Assembly (NCBI GenBank): GCA_011773795.1
Contig: WVWW01000234.1
Coordinates: 1 to 17,457 of the forward strand
Source of the DNA: Acidobacteriota bacterium
GTDB taxonomy: Bacteria > Acidobacteriota > Polarisedimenticolia > Polarisedimenticolales > Polarisedimenticolaceae
Length of the DNA stretch: 17,457 bases
Direction: 5' to 3'
The notes beneath the pieces were generated by a model. That model was not told the DNA's origin and did no database searches. It worked only from the letters and a program-made list of their open reading frames with translations. Numbering within the stretch: position 1 is the stretch's first letter; the number at the start of each line of letters is the position of its first letter. This document shows positions 1-7,978 of the stretch, piece by piece. Made by a program: the position numbers and the translations under genes.

Positions 1-2
1 AC

Positions 3-1601
3 GCCGCGTGCTCCAGCTGTCATCTCTCGGGCGATCACGACGGGCTCGCATGGGACCTCGGGGATCCGACGGGCGACATGGTCCCCTACTCGAAACAGAT
101 GGACAACGTCCGATTCGTGATTCCCAACGCCGGCGTTCCGGTGGAGTGCGATCCGACATTCTGCGCGGCGCACGACGGGTTCGACCCGCAGAAGGGCCCG
201 ATGACGACGCAGACGCTGCGCGGGATGCTCGAGCCGCTGCACTGGCGCGGCGACCGGGCGACGATGAACGACTTCAACCCGGCCTTCGTCGGCCTGCTCG
301 GCACGGAGGACATCGGTCCGATCAACGATGCAGCGGCCGGGTTGAGCGCGACGGACATGGAGCTGTTCCGTCAGTTCGCCCTGGCGATCAGCTACCCGCC
401 CAACCCGTATCGCAATGTCGACGACACGACGCCCTGCCCCTTGCGCAGCGTCGACCCCAACTGCGAGGTGCAACCGTTCGGCGCGATCCGCGCCGGGAAT
501 CCGACCGAGGGGCGGCTGTTGTTCGACGGGTTCCCGTCCGATGCGGGCCAGCCTTGCCTGGCGTGCCACACCCACCCGTTCGGCGCCGGCGGCGGCAAAC
601 TCGGGGGCGTGCCGCCCGCGGAACCCACGTCGTCAGACGCGTCCGCGCTGTTCAACGGGGACGCCGATCAGTCGCCGCACAGCGATCTGAAGATCCCGCA
701 CCTGCGGAACATGTACGACAAGATCGGACCGGTCCTTCCCGACCCGCTGGGAGCCGTGACCGACACGAAATCGGGTTTCGGCCTGATCCACGACGGTTCC
801 GTCCCCGACATGTTCCGCTTCCTGTCGAACAGCGTGTTCACGCTTCCGGACGCCAACCAGGCGCGCGAGCTTCGCGACATCGCGACGTTCATGTTCTTCT
901 TCCCGACCGGAATCAAGCCGGCTGTCGGGCAGCAGGTGACGGTGCCGATGGGCGCGCCCCCGACGGGAACTGCAAACGAGGAGGCGTTGCTGACGACGCT
1001 CATCGGGCTCGGGGATCGCAACGACAGCAACCGGCACTGCGATTTGACCGCTTCCGCGCTGTCCGGCGGACGGATGCGCCGATGGCATCTGGACGGAGCA
1101 ACCTGGAACACCGATGTCGCGGCCGACCTGCCTGTATCGACCACCAACCTCCGGCAGAACGCGACCGGGCCGATCACGTTCACCTGCGTCACACTGGGGT
1201 CCGGACCGCGGCTCGGCGGCGACCTGGATGAGGACGTCGTCCTCGACGGCGACGACTGTGCGGCCGCCGATCCGGGCTCCTGGGCGCCGGTGGTCACCAT
1301 CGGCGATCTCGCGCTCGCCAAGTCCGCCTTCACGGAGCTGAGCTGGGGCGATCAGGGCGGCGCCGCGGGACCGGACCGCACGCATGCCGTGCTCGGGGGT
1401 TCGCTGCTCGACTTGCGCTCGACCGGAATCGGCGCGACCGCCTGTGTGGACGGCCCCGTGGCGAGCACCCTGTACGACGACATGCGTCCCGATCCGCTCC
1501 CGGGAGAGGGCTATTTCTATCTGGTGCGGGTGGCCAACGGCTGCGGTACGGCCACGCTCGGTACCGGTCGCGGTGCGGCGGATTCGGCCGTCTGCCCCTA
1601 G
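3..1601 (+). CDS. Secreted di-heme c-type cytochrome with C-terminal FN3-like module (5' partial)
   Basis: The reading frame is open from the first bases of the window, so the N-terminus is missing. Two haem c attachment motifs are visible: CSSCH encoded at 9-23 and CLACH at 555-569. The stretch after the first haem (LRGM...HWRGDR...FNPAFV) and the later IPHLRNMYDKIG and FMFFFPTG segments resemble di-haem cytochrome c peroxidase-like/thiol oxidoreductase proteins. They supply Met and His residues that could be axial ligands. An acidic DxDxD run with a Cys (1221-1259) resembles a thrombospondin type 3 calcium repeat. It links to a C-terminal FN3-like module ending in Cys-Pro. The product should be exported, since haem c is attached outside the cytoplasm; its redox partner cannot be told. 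The stop lies 4 bp from the convergent stop of the next gene. The cytochrome assignment is firm; the enzymatic role is not. Confidence 0.88.
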   Translation, partial: AACSSCHLSGDHDGLAWDLGDPTGDMVPYSKQMDNVRFVIPNAGVPVECDPTFCAAHDGFDPQKGPMTTQTLRGMLEPLHWRGDRATMNDFNPAFVGLLGTEDIGPINDAAAGLSATDMELFRQFALAISYPPNPYRNVDDTTPCPLRSVDPNCEVQPFGAIRAGNPTEGRLLFDGFPSDAGQPCLACHTHPFGAGGGKLGGVPPAEPTSSDASALFNGDADQSPHSDLKIPHLRNMYDKIGPVLPDPLGAVTDTKSGFGLIHDGSVPDMFRFLSNSVFTLPDANQARELRDIATFMFFFPTGIKPAVGQQVTVPMGAPPTGTANEEALLTTLIGLGDRNDSNRHCDLTASALSGGRMRRWHLDGATWNTDVAADLPVSTTNLRQNATGPITFTCVTLGSGPRLGGDLDEDVVLDGDDCAAADPGSWAPVVTIGDLALAKSAFTELSWGDQGGAAGPDRTHAVLGGSLLDLRSTGIGATACVDGPVASTLYDDMRPDPLPGEGYFYLVRVANGCGTATLGTGRGAADSAVCP

Positions 1602-1605
1602 CCCG

Positions 1606-2229
1606 CTATTCGTCGTCCGAGACGAACGCCTCGAGCGGGGGCATGCCCGCTTCCCAGGTGCCCGTCTTCGGGTTCCAGTGACGATCGTTCGCCGCGTCGT
1701 ACTCCCAGTCGCCGGGAGTGTCCCCGGAAGGCGCCTCGGCGGCGGCGGGCAGGGGTGCGGGGAGTGGCGGCAGCGCCGCGGCCGGTGGCGCGGCCGCGGC
1801 GTCCGCCGGTTGATTCGGCGGAGGGCCGGCATGCCAGTGCCCGTGTGTCGGGTCGTAGTGCTGGTTCTTCGCCGCGTCGTACTCCCATGGGATCGGCGCC
1901 GGACCTGAAAGGTCCGCCGCGCGACCGTCGTGATCCGCTTGACCTGCCTCGCCGGGGTTCTGCGGCGGCCTCCCCGGGTGCATGTGGCCGTGAACGGGAT
2001 CGAAGTACTGATCGTTTTCCGCGTCGTAGACGTACGGCTGCACGGACAGGTCGGTCGTCCGGAACGTATCGATCGCGATGACCACCCCACCGATCACCGC
2101 AATGCCGACGATGATGGCCAGGACCCGACCACCCGCCACGCCGGCGCGGATGTTGTCCCCGGCGCCACAGCAGTTCTTGAACTTCTCGCCGCTGCCGCAG
2201 GGGCAGGGCGCATTGCGCGACACTTTCAT
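1606..2229 (-). CDS. Membrane-anchored SEC-C zinc-motif protein with three aromatic/His repeats
   Basis: A 207-residue protein. Residues 5-22 (RNAPCPCGSGEKFKNCCG) are a textbook SEC-C motif, the Cys-rich zinc-binding element found at the C-terminus of SecA and in many small proteins. Residues 35-53 form one hydrophobic segment, so the SEC-C motif should face the cytoplasm and the rest the periplasm, or the reverse. The remainder carries three repeats (about 66-89, 115-138, 175-198) with the pattern W/Y-x-Y-D-A...Y/W-D/N-P...G-x-W/M...G-x-P-P. Repeats 1 and 2 contain HGHxH; repeat 3 has lost the histidines. A Pro/Ala-rich linker (141-171) separates repeats 2 and 3. It is the last gene of a minus-strand run and converges on the cytochrome gene. 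Shine-Dalgarno is weak. Function unknown; the repeats distantly recall WW or OCRE aromatic motifs, which is only a resemblance. Confidence 0.85.
   Translation of the reverse strand: MKVSRNAPCPCGSGEKFKNCCGAGDNIRAGVAGGRVLAIIVGIAVIGGVVIAIDTFRTTDLSVQPYVYDAENDQYFDPVHGHMHPGRPPQNPGEAGQADHDGRAADLSGPAPIPWEYDAAKNQHYDPTHGHWHAGPPPNQPADAAAAPPAAALPPLPAPLPAAAEAPSGDTPGDWEYDAANDRHWNPKTGTWEAGMPPLEAFVSDDE
1636..2034 (-). repeat. Three in-gene repeats encoding the aromatic/HGHxH motif
   Basis: Units lie at 1963-2034, 1816-1887 and 1636-1707. Units 2 and 3 share an identical 20-base stretch at 1868-1887 and 1688-1707, which encodes the start of each repeat (WEYDAA). Unit 1 keeps a shorter core (ccgcgtcgta near 2019-2028). 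Identity at the DNA level suggests fairly recent internal duplication. Confidence 0.8.
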
Positions 2230-2250
2230 GGTTCCAACCTCATGTGCCTG

Positions 2251-2269
2251 GCCGGACCGGCCGTCCGGC
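2251..2269. repeat. Inverted repeat in the gap upstream of the SEC-C gene
   Basis: A 7-bp perfect stem (gccggac/gtccggc) with a 5-base loop lies 21 bases upstream of the SEC-C gene start (2229). Neither side has a T-run, so it does not look like an intrinsic terminator. It could be an mRNA leader hairpin or simply GC-rich chance. The rest of the 2230-2330 gap shows nothing clear. Confidence 0.3.
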
Positions 2270-2330
2270 TAAAGGATACGCGCAAGTCGACCGGTCTGCA
2301 GGCGGGGTCGAAAGGACGGGCAAAAGACGG

Positions 2331-3134
2331 TCACGGGATAAGTGAGAAGGCGTCCACCTGGTAACTCCAGCCTTGCCCCTCGGTGAATCGCATCACAACC
2401 ACGTACTTACCCCGGCTGATTCGTTCCCCCTGTTGGCCGCGCCGCGTCAACGTGAAATGGCCGGTTTCATAGGCGAGCCGGCCCTCGACGACGCGCTCGC
2501 CCCGATCGAAGGCCATCGCCAACTCCTCGCCCTGTTCCCGCGCCGCATTGAACACCTCCGCGAAGGTTTCGCGGATCGCCGCCCTGCCGCGGACCGTATC
2601 CCCGTCCCCCATGTAAGAGGCGTCTTTCGCGTAGGCCGCGGCTGCACGGTCGGCGTCCTGCGTCGCGAACGCCTCCGACACCATGTCGAAAAGCATGTCA
2701 ATGCTGGTCTCGACGTCGGGCTGTTTGGACACGACGTTTCGGGCCTGACTGTAATCTTCGAAATCGGTCAGTGCCAGCAGGTCGTCGCGCTTGCTGCCGT
2801 TGATCCCCCCGACGTAGAGGCCCTTGTATTGCCTCGGGACGTAAACCTTGATTGTCCCGCGCGTTCGCTCGCCGAGAACGTAGCCACCGGTTTCGAGGGC
2901 GGTACCATCGGGAGCGGTGAACGAGTCATAGCTTGTCGAACAATGCGTGCTCCGTCCGGGACAGCGATCGGCGTTGATGTAAACGATGAAGTAGTCGGCG
3001 GTGATCTGGACCGCATCATAGCGGCCGTTGCGGTGGCACTTGCCGCCGATGCAACGATCGAGCTCGATCGTCTCGGCCGCGATTCCGCCGCAGATCAGCG
3101 CAGCAAGGATCGTGACGAATGATGTCCTGAACAC
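2331..3134 (-). CDS. Exported protein with C-terminal SnoaL/NTF2-like domain
   Basis: A 267-residue protein if translation begins at the GTG at 3132-3134. That start has GGAGG five bases upstream and gives a clean signal peptide (FRTSFVTILAALICGGIAA). The in-frame ATG at 3159-3161 would add nine residues but lies upstream of that ribosome site. Mature residues about 21-140 contain Cys28, Cys33, Cys58 and Cys65, probably disulfides, and match no family I recognise. Residues about 142-267 have the SnoaL-like/DUF4440 pattern of the NTF2 fold: a leading helix with AFATQDADRAAAAYAKDASYMGDGD, then RGRAAIRETF, then beta strands ending in WSYQVDAFSLIP. Such domains serve as ligand pockets or small enzymes, and the substrate cannot be read from sequence. 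It follows the giant modular gene by 60 bp on the same strand and is likely co-transcribed with it. Confidence 0.8.
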   Translation of the reverse strand: MFRTSFVTILAALICGGIAAETIELDRCIGGKCHRNGRYDAVQITADYFIVYINADRCPGRSTHCSTSYDSFTAPDGTALETGGYVLGERTRGTIKVYVPRQYKGLYVGGINGSKRDDLLALTDFEDYSQARNVVSKQPDVETSIDMLFDMVSEAFATQDADRAAAAYAKDASYMGDGDTVRGRAAIRETFAEVFNAAREQGEELAMAFDRGERVVEGRLAYETGHFTLTRRGQQGERISRGKYVVVMRFTEGQGWSYQVDAFSLIP

Positions 3135-3144
3135 GTGCACCTCC
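3132..3144 (-). promoter_or_regulatory. Ribosome binding site that fixes a GTG start
   Basis: On the minus strand GGAGG (3144-3140) is followed by five bases and GTG (3134-3132). This outranks the upstream ATG at 3161-3159, which has no Shine-Dalgarno sequence. Confidence 0.65.
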
Positions 3145-3194
3145 AGGTTACGCGCATCCATCAGTCTACACGTCGACCGATTATACGAGAGACG

Positions 3195-6100
3195 CTACTC
3201 GCAGTAGTTGGTCGCGTTCTTCAGTGTCACGCCGCACTCGTTGGACGGCGTGGTGCCGTTCCGTTCGGCGAGCGTCCGGGTGAGCCCCCAGCTGCCCTCG
3301 GCCCCCGCACCGTCCGTCGAGACGACGACGAAGAAGAGGTCGCCGGAAGGAGGGCTGGCCCAGGTGAAGCTCCCGCCGTTCCCGAGAGCGCAGACGCTGC
3401 CTTGCAACGCGTGCGTCGAGACATTCGAGAGGTCTCCGTAGAGCAGGTTGTAGTCGGTCGCGGTGCAGGTCGCGGCATTCCAGGTCAGGTCGATACCTGC
3501 GCCGTTACGCGTCGTGTCGAGGCTGCCCCGCGGGACCGAGGGCGGACCGGCGGCCTCGGTCATGCAGGCGGCCGCGACGTCGGTGACAACGCGCACATTG
3601 TCGACCGAGAAATACTTGTCGGCAATCGCGCCCTGGTAGTCGAACCGGACCATGAAAGCGGAGTTGGCGTACGCGGTCACATCGAAAGAGAGTTGTTGGT
3701 TGAGCGAAGCGGTGGCGCTGGTCCAGAGGTTGATCCACTGCACGCCGTTCCAGACGTCGATCGCCCCGACCTCGTCACCCGTGAAGTCGCCCGGCTCATA
3801 CTCGAATCGGACATTGACCTCCAGCGTCACACCCTGCAAACCCTGAATGACCAGATCGATTGCCGGTGACGTCGCCGTCGTCGAGGTCGACGGCAGATTC
3901 AAGCAGTCGCTGTCGGTCCCGCCGGCGGAGGCCCGGCGGTTGTCCGCGATCAGATAATTACCCGAACTCAGGAGCGGGATCCACGAGGAGTCGTTCTGGA
4001 TGGCCCAAGCACCGCAGTTGTGCGCCCCCGGGCCGGTGGTGATCGCCCAGTCGTTGATGACCAGAACGTCGGTAAAGTCCTCGAAGTAGGCGTCCTGCAT
4101 GCCGCCGCTCGGATCCCCCGGTGTCTCGGAGAGGACCACGAGATTGTCGTCCGCCTGCAGCGTTGTGTTGTCGACCGCCTTGGCGCTGTAGAAATAGGGT
4201 TGCGAGTCGATCAGTCCGGCGGTGTCCGTGTAGTCGGTGCCCGTCAGGCCCCCGGCAATCAGGTTTTCGAGTGTGATGGCCGGCGGACCCGAGGTGTCGC
4301 GATACACGTTGTAAGTGACCGGTCCCGGGCAAACGTTGTTGGCCGGATTCCATTGGAGATCGATCGAGCAGCTCGACGCCGATGAGGAGTTGGTCGCACT
4401 CGTCAGGCCCAGGAACGTCGGACGGTTGACCGTGTCGATCACGGTATCCAGACCGTCGAACACTTCGTCCGGGCACGATTCCGAGCTGACGCGCACGTTG
4501 TACGCGTGAAGCCCGAGGTCTGCGGGCTGATACGTCGGGAGGGTCGCGCCGGCGATGATCGCCCCGTCGCGCGTCCACTGGTAGGTGAACGGTCCGGTTC
4601 CGCCGGCCAGGTCCGCGGTCAGTACAGGAACGTTTCCCTGGCAAACGGTGAGTGGGCCGTCCGGATTGACGTCGACGAACGGGTTCTCGTCACACGGGCT
4701 GCCCGACACGCAGGAGCCGCCTCCGACACCCCGGGGCTCGTTGAATCTCTCGACCGAGTTGTCGTCCTCGACCCCGTTCGCGAGATCGACGGCGCGCACC
4801 TGATAGTAGTAGAAGGTCCCGTCGACGAGCTGGCTCAAATCGGAAAAGGTCGTGTCCGTAACACCACCGGCGACGAGATTACCGGGGCCCGCAACGAAAC
4901 CGGGCGATGTCGACCGGTAGACGTTGTAACTCACCGGCCCGCCGCATTCCGCGGACCCCGCCACCCAGGAAACTTGAAGCGTGCAGATACCGAACTCGGG
5001 CGCGTTGACGACCGTGACACCTCCGAAAACGGGTGCCAGCGTGCAAACTCCGGTGGGGGTCACCAACACCTCGTTCGAGTCCGGCGAATTACAGGCGGCG
5101 CCGTCGGACGAGCGAACCGCGTAGTAGTAGTCGATCCCACCACTGACGTCGAAATCGCTGAAGGTGTAACCGAGCCCTCCTGCGACCCCGGGGCTCGTGT
5201 CGGTCACCTCGGCGATCTGCTCGTAGGGACCTCCGGGTGTGCGTGACCGCAAAACCCTGTACGAAACGACGGAGGCGAGATCGGAGTCGTTCCAGTCGAG
5301 GTCGACGCGGTTGTCCCCGTTGTTCGCCGCGGCGAGCAGCGGTGCCGCGGGAACCGTTTCGCAGCCGCATCCCTCGAAACCGAACGACGCTATCTGGGTC
5401 TTCCACAGCGAGCTGGCGTTGGTCTCCCCCGTGAACCAGAACGTACAGTCGTCCTCCGGATCCAGGCTCATGTGGTTGTAGTCGCCGTAGCGGTTGCTGG
5501 AGTTGGACGCCGTCCCGGCAAAAATCGTCGACTCCGGCTGGGTCATCGTGCCCAGCGGGTCGCTCGCCTCGCGGCCCGTATAACGCAGGCTGGGAAACGT
5601 GGCCGCGGACGATACGTTGTAGGCCAGCGCGATGTTCATCGATTGATCCATGGCCGGCGAGCTCATGAAGCGGTTGTCCGAGTCGATCGAATAGGTGCCT
5701 TCCTGGTACAGCGACCAGCCGGGAGTTCCGCCGCGCAGCTCGAACCAGCGCACACCCCCGGTGTTCGCGCCGTCGATGTCGACGACGAAACTGCCGACGA
5801 GGGTTTCGGTGCCGTCGAAGTGACGGATGTACTGAAGCCGGTTCATGATGACTTCGCGTAACGGGTCGAGTTGGACCGACGTACCGGGTTGTGGGAAGCA
5901 ACTGAACGACGTCAACCCGCAGAGGCTGGAATCGAACTCCGCCACGTCGATGCTGGGCTGCTGGGTGAACGCCGAGTTCGCGGTGTTGGTCCAGTCGACG
6001 TCGAAGGTCCACATCTCGAGCAAGTCTTCCGGCGCCCCGACGCCGCTGTGCGCCTCGGTGTCGCGGTGACGCATGATGATCGCCGGCGCGCCGCTCGGCG

Positions 6101-7031
6101 GGATCAGCGATCCGTCCAGATCCGCCGGCGTCGGCGCCTCGAAACCGAATCCCGAGAGGCCGGGAATCGTGACGCGGATGAAGCTCGCCGCGTTTCCGGC
6201 GAGCATGGCGCCTCGGTCCATCGCGTAGATGCCCGGACCGCCGTCGTTCGCGGTCACGATGTAGGAGCCGTCGCCGCCGCTGGCATCGGTCGGCCAGGTC
6301 CCGTACTTGGGGTAATCCGGGAACGACGGTGTCGTGAACCTGTAGGCGTACCAGCCACCGGACACGGGGTCGGCCGTCTGCGACACGTACATGCAGAGGT
6401 TGTTTCCGGATGCGGAGAACTCGGACAGCATGAAGCGGTCGGCGTGCCGATCGTAGAGCACGATCGGATCGCCGAGGCCGACCCCGCACTGTGCGGTACC
6501 GAGCGAGTCCATGGAAAACTGTGCGAGCTGCGTCGGCGTGGGCAGGGCCTTGTCGTAGATGCGTACGAGGGCGCCCCCCGATGCGTTGGCCGCTTGGATG
6601 TAGTGGTTCGGCCCGACCGCGCCGGTCGGATCCGGCGGAGTCACCCCCGTGAAGCCGATGCCGTCGAAGTTCCGGTTCGGGGTCGTGAACGTCTCTCCGA
6701 GCCCCTCGAGTTGGCCGCTGAGCGACGGCTCCTGCTGTTGCTGAACCAGCGGGTCGATGTCGAGCGGATCCGGCCCCCCGACCATCCCCGGCTTCGGGTA
6801 GAAGCGGCGCGGGATCTCGCGGATGGGATCGCCCGGTTTCCATACCGCAGCGGTCAGCGTCCGGACGTCTCCGTCGAAACGATGCGGCGTGACCTCCGCG
6901 ATCTGCTCGATCGCGACGGCGACCGGTGTCGGTTCGGTGACGCGGTCGGCATCCTCTCTCGCCTGGCCGGCGGCCGGGCCAAGAAAGAGCGCGCACAGCG
7001 CAGTGCATTGAACGTACCTGAGGCTCCTCAA
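3195..7031 (-). CDS. Large modular secreted protein: propeller-like region, FN3/Ig-like repeats, jelly roll
   Basis: A 1278-residue protein if it starts at TTG (7029-7031), which has AGGGAG six bases upstream. A longer in-frame reading would run deep into the upstream gene and starts with non-protein-like sequence. Residues 1-24 are a signal peptide ending in AAGQA. Residues about 115-556 are a repeat-rich beta region (GAVGPNHYIQ, YPKYGTWPTD, YGDYNHMSLDP) of the type seen in secreted propeller-like proteins. Next come an FN3-like module (560-660), a second (664-765), an Ig/PKD-like stretch (about 774-865) and a third FN3-like module (866-970). Modules two and three are close copies, sharing GPV(S/T)YNVYR and ending in EDDN/QADDN. 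Residues 978-1150 look like a lectin/MAM-type jelly roll, and 1163-1278 form a C-terminal Cys-containing module. No catalytic motif is visible; adhesion or surface glycan binding is inference. Confidence 0.85.
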   Translation of the reverse strand: MRSLRYVQCTALCALFLGPAAGQAREDADRVTEPTPVAVAIEQIAEVTPHRFDGDVRTLTAAVWKPGDPIREIPRRFYPKPGMVGGPDPLDIDPLVQQQQEPSLSGQLEGLGETFTTPNRNFDGIGFTGVTPPDPTGAVGPNHYIQAANASGGALVRIYDKALPTPTQLAQFSMDSLGTAQCGVGLGDPIVLYDRHADRFMLSEFSASGNNLCMYVSQTADPVSGGWYAYRFTTPSFPDYPKYGTWPTDASGGDGSYIVTANDGGPGIYAMDRGAMLAGNAASFIRVTIPGLSGFGFEAPTPADLDGSLIPPSGAPAIIMRHRDTEAHSGVGAPEDLLEMWTFDVDWTNTANSAFTQQPSIDVAEFDSSLCGLTSFSCFPQPGTSVQLDPLREVIMNRLQYIRHFDGTETLVGSFVVDIDGANTGGVRWFELRGGTPGWSLYQEGTYSIDSDNRFMSSPAMDQSMNIALAYNVSSAATFPSLRYTGREASDPLGTMTQPESTIFAGTASNSSNRYGDYNHMSLDPEDDCTFWFTGETNASSLWKTQIASFGFEGCGCETVPAAPLLAAANNGDNRVDLDWNDSDLASVVSYRVLRSRTPGGPYEQIAEVTDTSPGVAGGLGYTFSDFDVSGGIDYYYAVRSSDGAACNSPDSNEVLVTPTGVCTLAPVFGGVTVVNAPEFGICTLQVSWVAGSAECGGPVSYNVYRSTSPGFVAGPGNLVAGGVTDTTFSDLSQLVDGTFYYYQVRAVDLANGVEDDNSVERFNEPRGVGGGSCVSGSPCDENPFVDVNPDGPLTVCQGNVPVLTADLAGGTGPFTYQWTRDGAIIAGATLPTYQPADLGLHAYNVRVSSESCPDEVFDGLDTVIDTVNRPTFLGLTSATNSSSASSCSIDLQWNPANNVCPGPVTYNVYRDTSGPPAITLENLIAGGLTGTDYTDTAGLIDSQPYFYSAKAVDNTTLQADDNLVVLSETPGDPSGGMQDAYFEDFTDVLVINDWAITTGPGAHNCGAWAIQNDSSWIPLLSSGNYLIADNRRASAGGTDSDCLNLPSTSTTATSPAIDLVIQGLQGVTLEVNVRFEYEPGDFTGDEVGAIDVWNGVQWINLWTSATASLNQQLSFDVTAYANSAFMVRFDYQGAIADKYFSVDNVRVVTDVAAACMTEAAGPPSVPRGSLDTTRNGAGIDLTWNAATCTATDYNLLYGDLSNVSTHALQGSVCALGNGGSFTWASPPSGDLFFVVVSTDGAGAEGSWGLTRTLAERNGTTPSNECGVTLKNATNYCE

Positions 7032-7043
7032 TCTCGACTCCCT
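7029..7043 (-). promoter_or_regulatory. Ribosome binding site and TTG start of the giant secreted protein
   Basis: AGGGAG (7043-7038, minus) precedes TTG (7031-7029) by six bases. No ATG or GTG nearby would keep the signal peptide. Confidence 0.55.
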
Positions 7044-7068
7044 GACGTGAAACACACCCGCCCCCGGA

Positions 7069-7896
7069 TCAGGATGGATCTTCGGCCTGTTGGGTAAAAA
7101 ATTTCTGCTGACGCAACAAGCTGACCTTGCCGCGTTTGCTCGACATGGAGAGCTTCGGTCCACCGCCGCCGATCGTCGCACGGGCATGCTTGCCGGGCTC
7201 TTCGAAGCGGCGGTGCTCGATCTCCAACGAGAAATCGGTGCTGATGATCCCGGAGGTCGCGATCGCGACCTCGTGGGTGGCGTCTTCATACACCGTGATC
7301 TCGAGATCGCCGGTCACGGATTCGATGTGCTGGTCGGACTCGGTCACGCCGCTCTCGAGAAGCGCGACGACGCGGCCGTGCTCGGAACGCACGTTGACCG
7401 CGCCGGTGACCTTGCGCAGACTCACGTCGCCCTTGATCGTCCGAACCGTCAGGTCTCCCTGGAGTCCCTTGACCGCGATGTCGTCGTCGACCGTCGTGAG
7501 CTCGACACGGCGCCCGATCGGCACGAACAGGACCAGGTCGATCCGGTCGCGGCGATCAAAGCTCGGCTCGGCCGGCGACTTCTCCTGCGCCACGCGGATC
7601 TCCAGGTCCTCGCCGCGGCGCTCCCGCCGGACAATCAGTTTCGGTAAGTCCGGCTCGAGCCGTTGTTGCGTCGCGATGATCTCCACCTGATCCTCATAGC
7701 CGCCGAAGCGAACCCAGATATTCCCGTGCGGGTTGTCGACGACGACACGGCCTGCCCTGCCGACGGCCTCCATGAAGGTGTCGGACGACTTCTCCCAGGT
7801 TTCCTCCGCGGCGGCCGCGACCGTCGCGATCCCGGTCAATACCAGGGTGCACACGATCCACCTGTGGGGCTGGAAGACACTCGACTTAGAGCGCAA
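7069..7896 (-). CDS. Exported DUF4097-like putative adhesin (beta-helix repeat) protein
   Basis: A 275-residue protein starting at TTG (7894-7896) with AGGGAG seven bases upstream. Residues 1-30 are a signal peptide ending in VAAAA. From about residue 45 the sequence has the DUF4097/auto-adhesin pattern: VVVDNPHGNIWVRFGG, then LVLFVPIGRRVELTTVDDDIAVKGLQGDLTVRTIKGDVSLRKV, in which short beta strands with G-D/G-x turns recur about every 10-20 residues. This suggests a right-handed parallel beta fold. It is the first gene of a minus-strand run of four, 37 bp ahead of the giant modular gene, and would share its transcript. Family members are exported and have no established biochemical role. The alternative reading is a generic beta-rich secreted protein. 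Confidence 0.78.
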   Translation of the reverse strand: MRSKSSVFQPHRWIVCTLVLTGIATVAAAAEETWEKSSDTFMEAVGRAGRVVVDNPHGNIWVRFGGYEDQVEIIATQQRLEPDLPKLIVRRERRGEDLEIRVAQEKSPAEPSFDRRDRIDLVLFVPIGRRVELTTVDDDIAVKGLQGDLTVRTIKGDVSLRKVTGAVNVRSEHGRVVALLESGVTESDQHIESVTGDLEITVYEDATHEVAIATSGIISTDFSLEIEHRRFEEPGKHARATIGGGGPKLSMSSKRGKVSLLRQQKFFTQQAEDPS

Positions 7897-7909
7897 TGAC
7901 CGACTCCCT
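7894..7909 (-). promoter_or_regulatory. Ribosome binding site and TTG start of the DUF4097-like gene
   Basis: AGGGAG (7909-7904, minus) precedes TTG (7896-7894) by seven bases. The bases AGGGAGTCG are the same as at the next gene's TTG start. Confidence 0.55.
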
Positions 7910-7952
7910 GGGGAAAAAAATACGGTTATGGCCGGGGCCGAACCATTCTATT

Positions 7953-7978
7953 CTGGCGAACTTTCGGGTTCGCGCCAG
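7953..7978. promoter_or_regulatory. Interrupted inverted repeat between divergent genes
   Basis: The left arm CTGGCGAAC pairs with GTTCG-CG-CCAG, giving nine base pairs with a two-base bulge around a six-base loop (tttcgg). It lies mid-way in the 160-bp gap (7897-8056) between the DUF4097-like gene (-) and a membrane protein gene (+). It could be an operator for one or both promoters, or a leader hairpin for the plus-strand gene. No convincing -35/-10 pair was found on either strand. Confidence 0.35.

Noticed and set aside
633..2090. 485-codon open frame on the minus strand spanning the cytochrome and SEC-C genes
   Set aside because: Arg/Thr/Pro-rich low-complexity translation, antisense or out of frame to two well-supported genes; typical GC-rich shadow.
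2251..2269. Inverted repeat as an intrinsic terminator for the SnoaL-like gene
   Set aside because: No T-run on either strand and it lies 60 bases past the stop; kept only as an unexplained hairpin.
3033..3053. CX4CH in the SnoaL-like exported protein (Cys28 to His34) as a possible haem c site
   Set aside because: CX4CH sites are rare, no other haem features are present, and the protein has further cysteines that make a disulfide more likely.
5089..7008. 639-codon minus-strand open frame inside the giant gene
   Set aside because: Its translation is Arg/His-rich without domains, while the other frame gives a signal peptide and FN3 modules.
5871..7097. 408-codon plus-strand open frame opposite the giant gene
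   Set aside because: Arg/Asp-rich shadow of the minus-strand gene; no motif or ribosome site.
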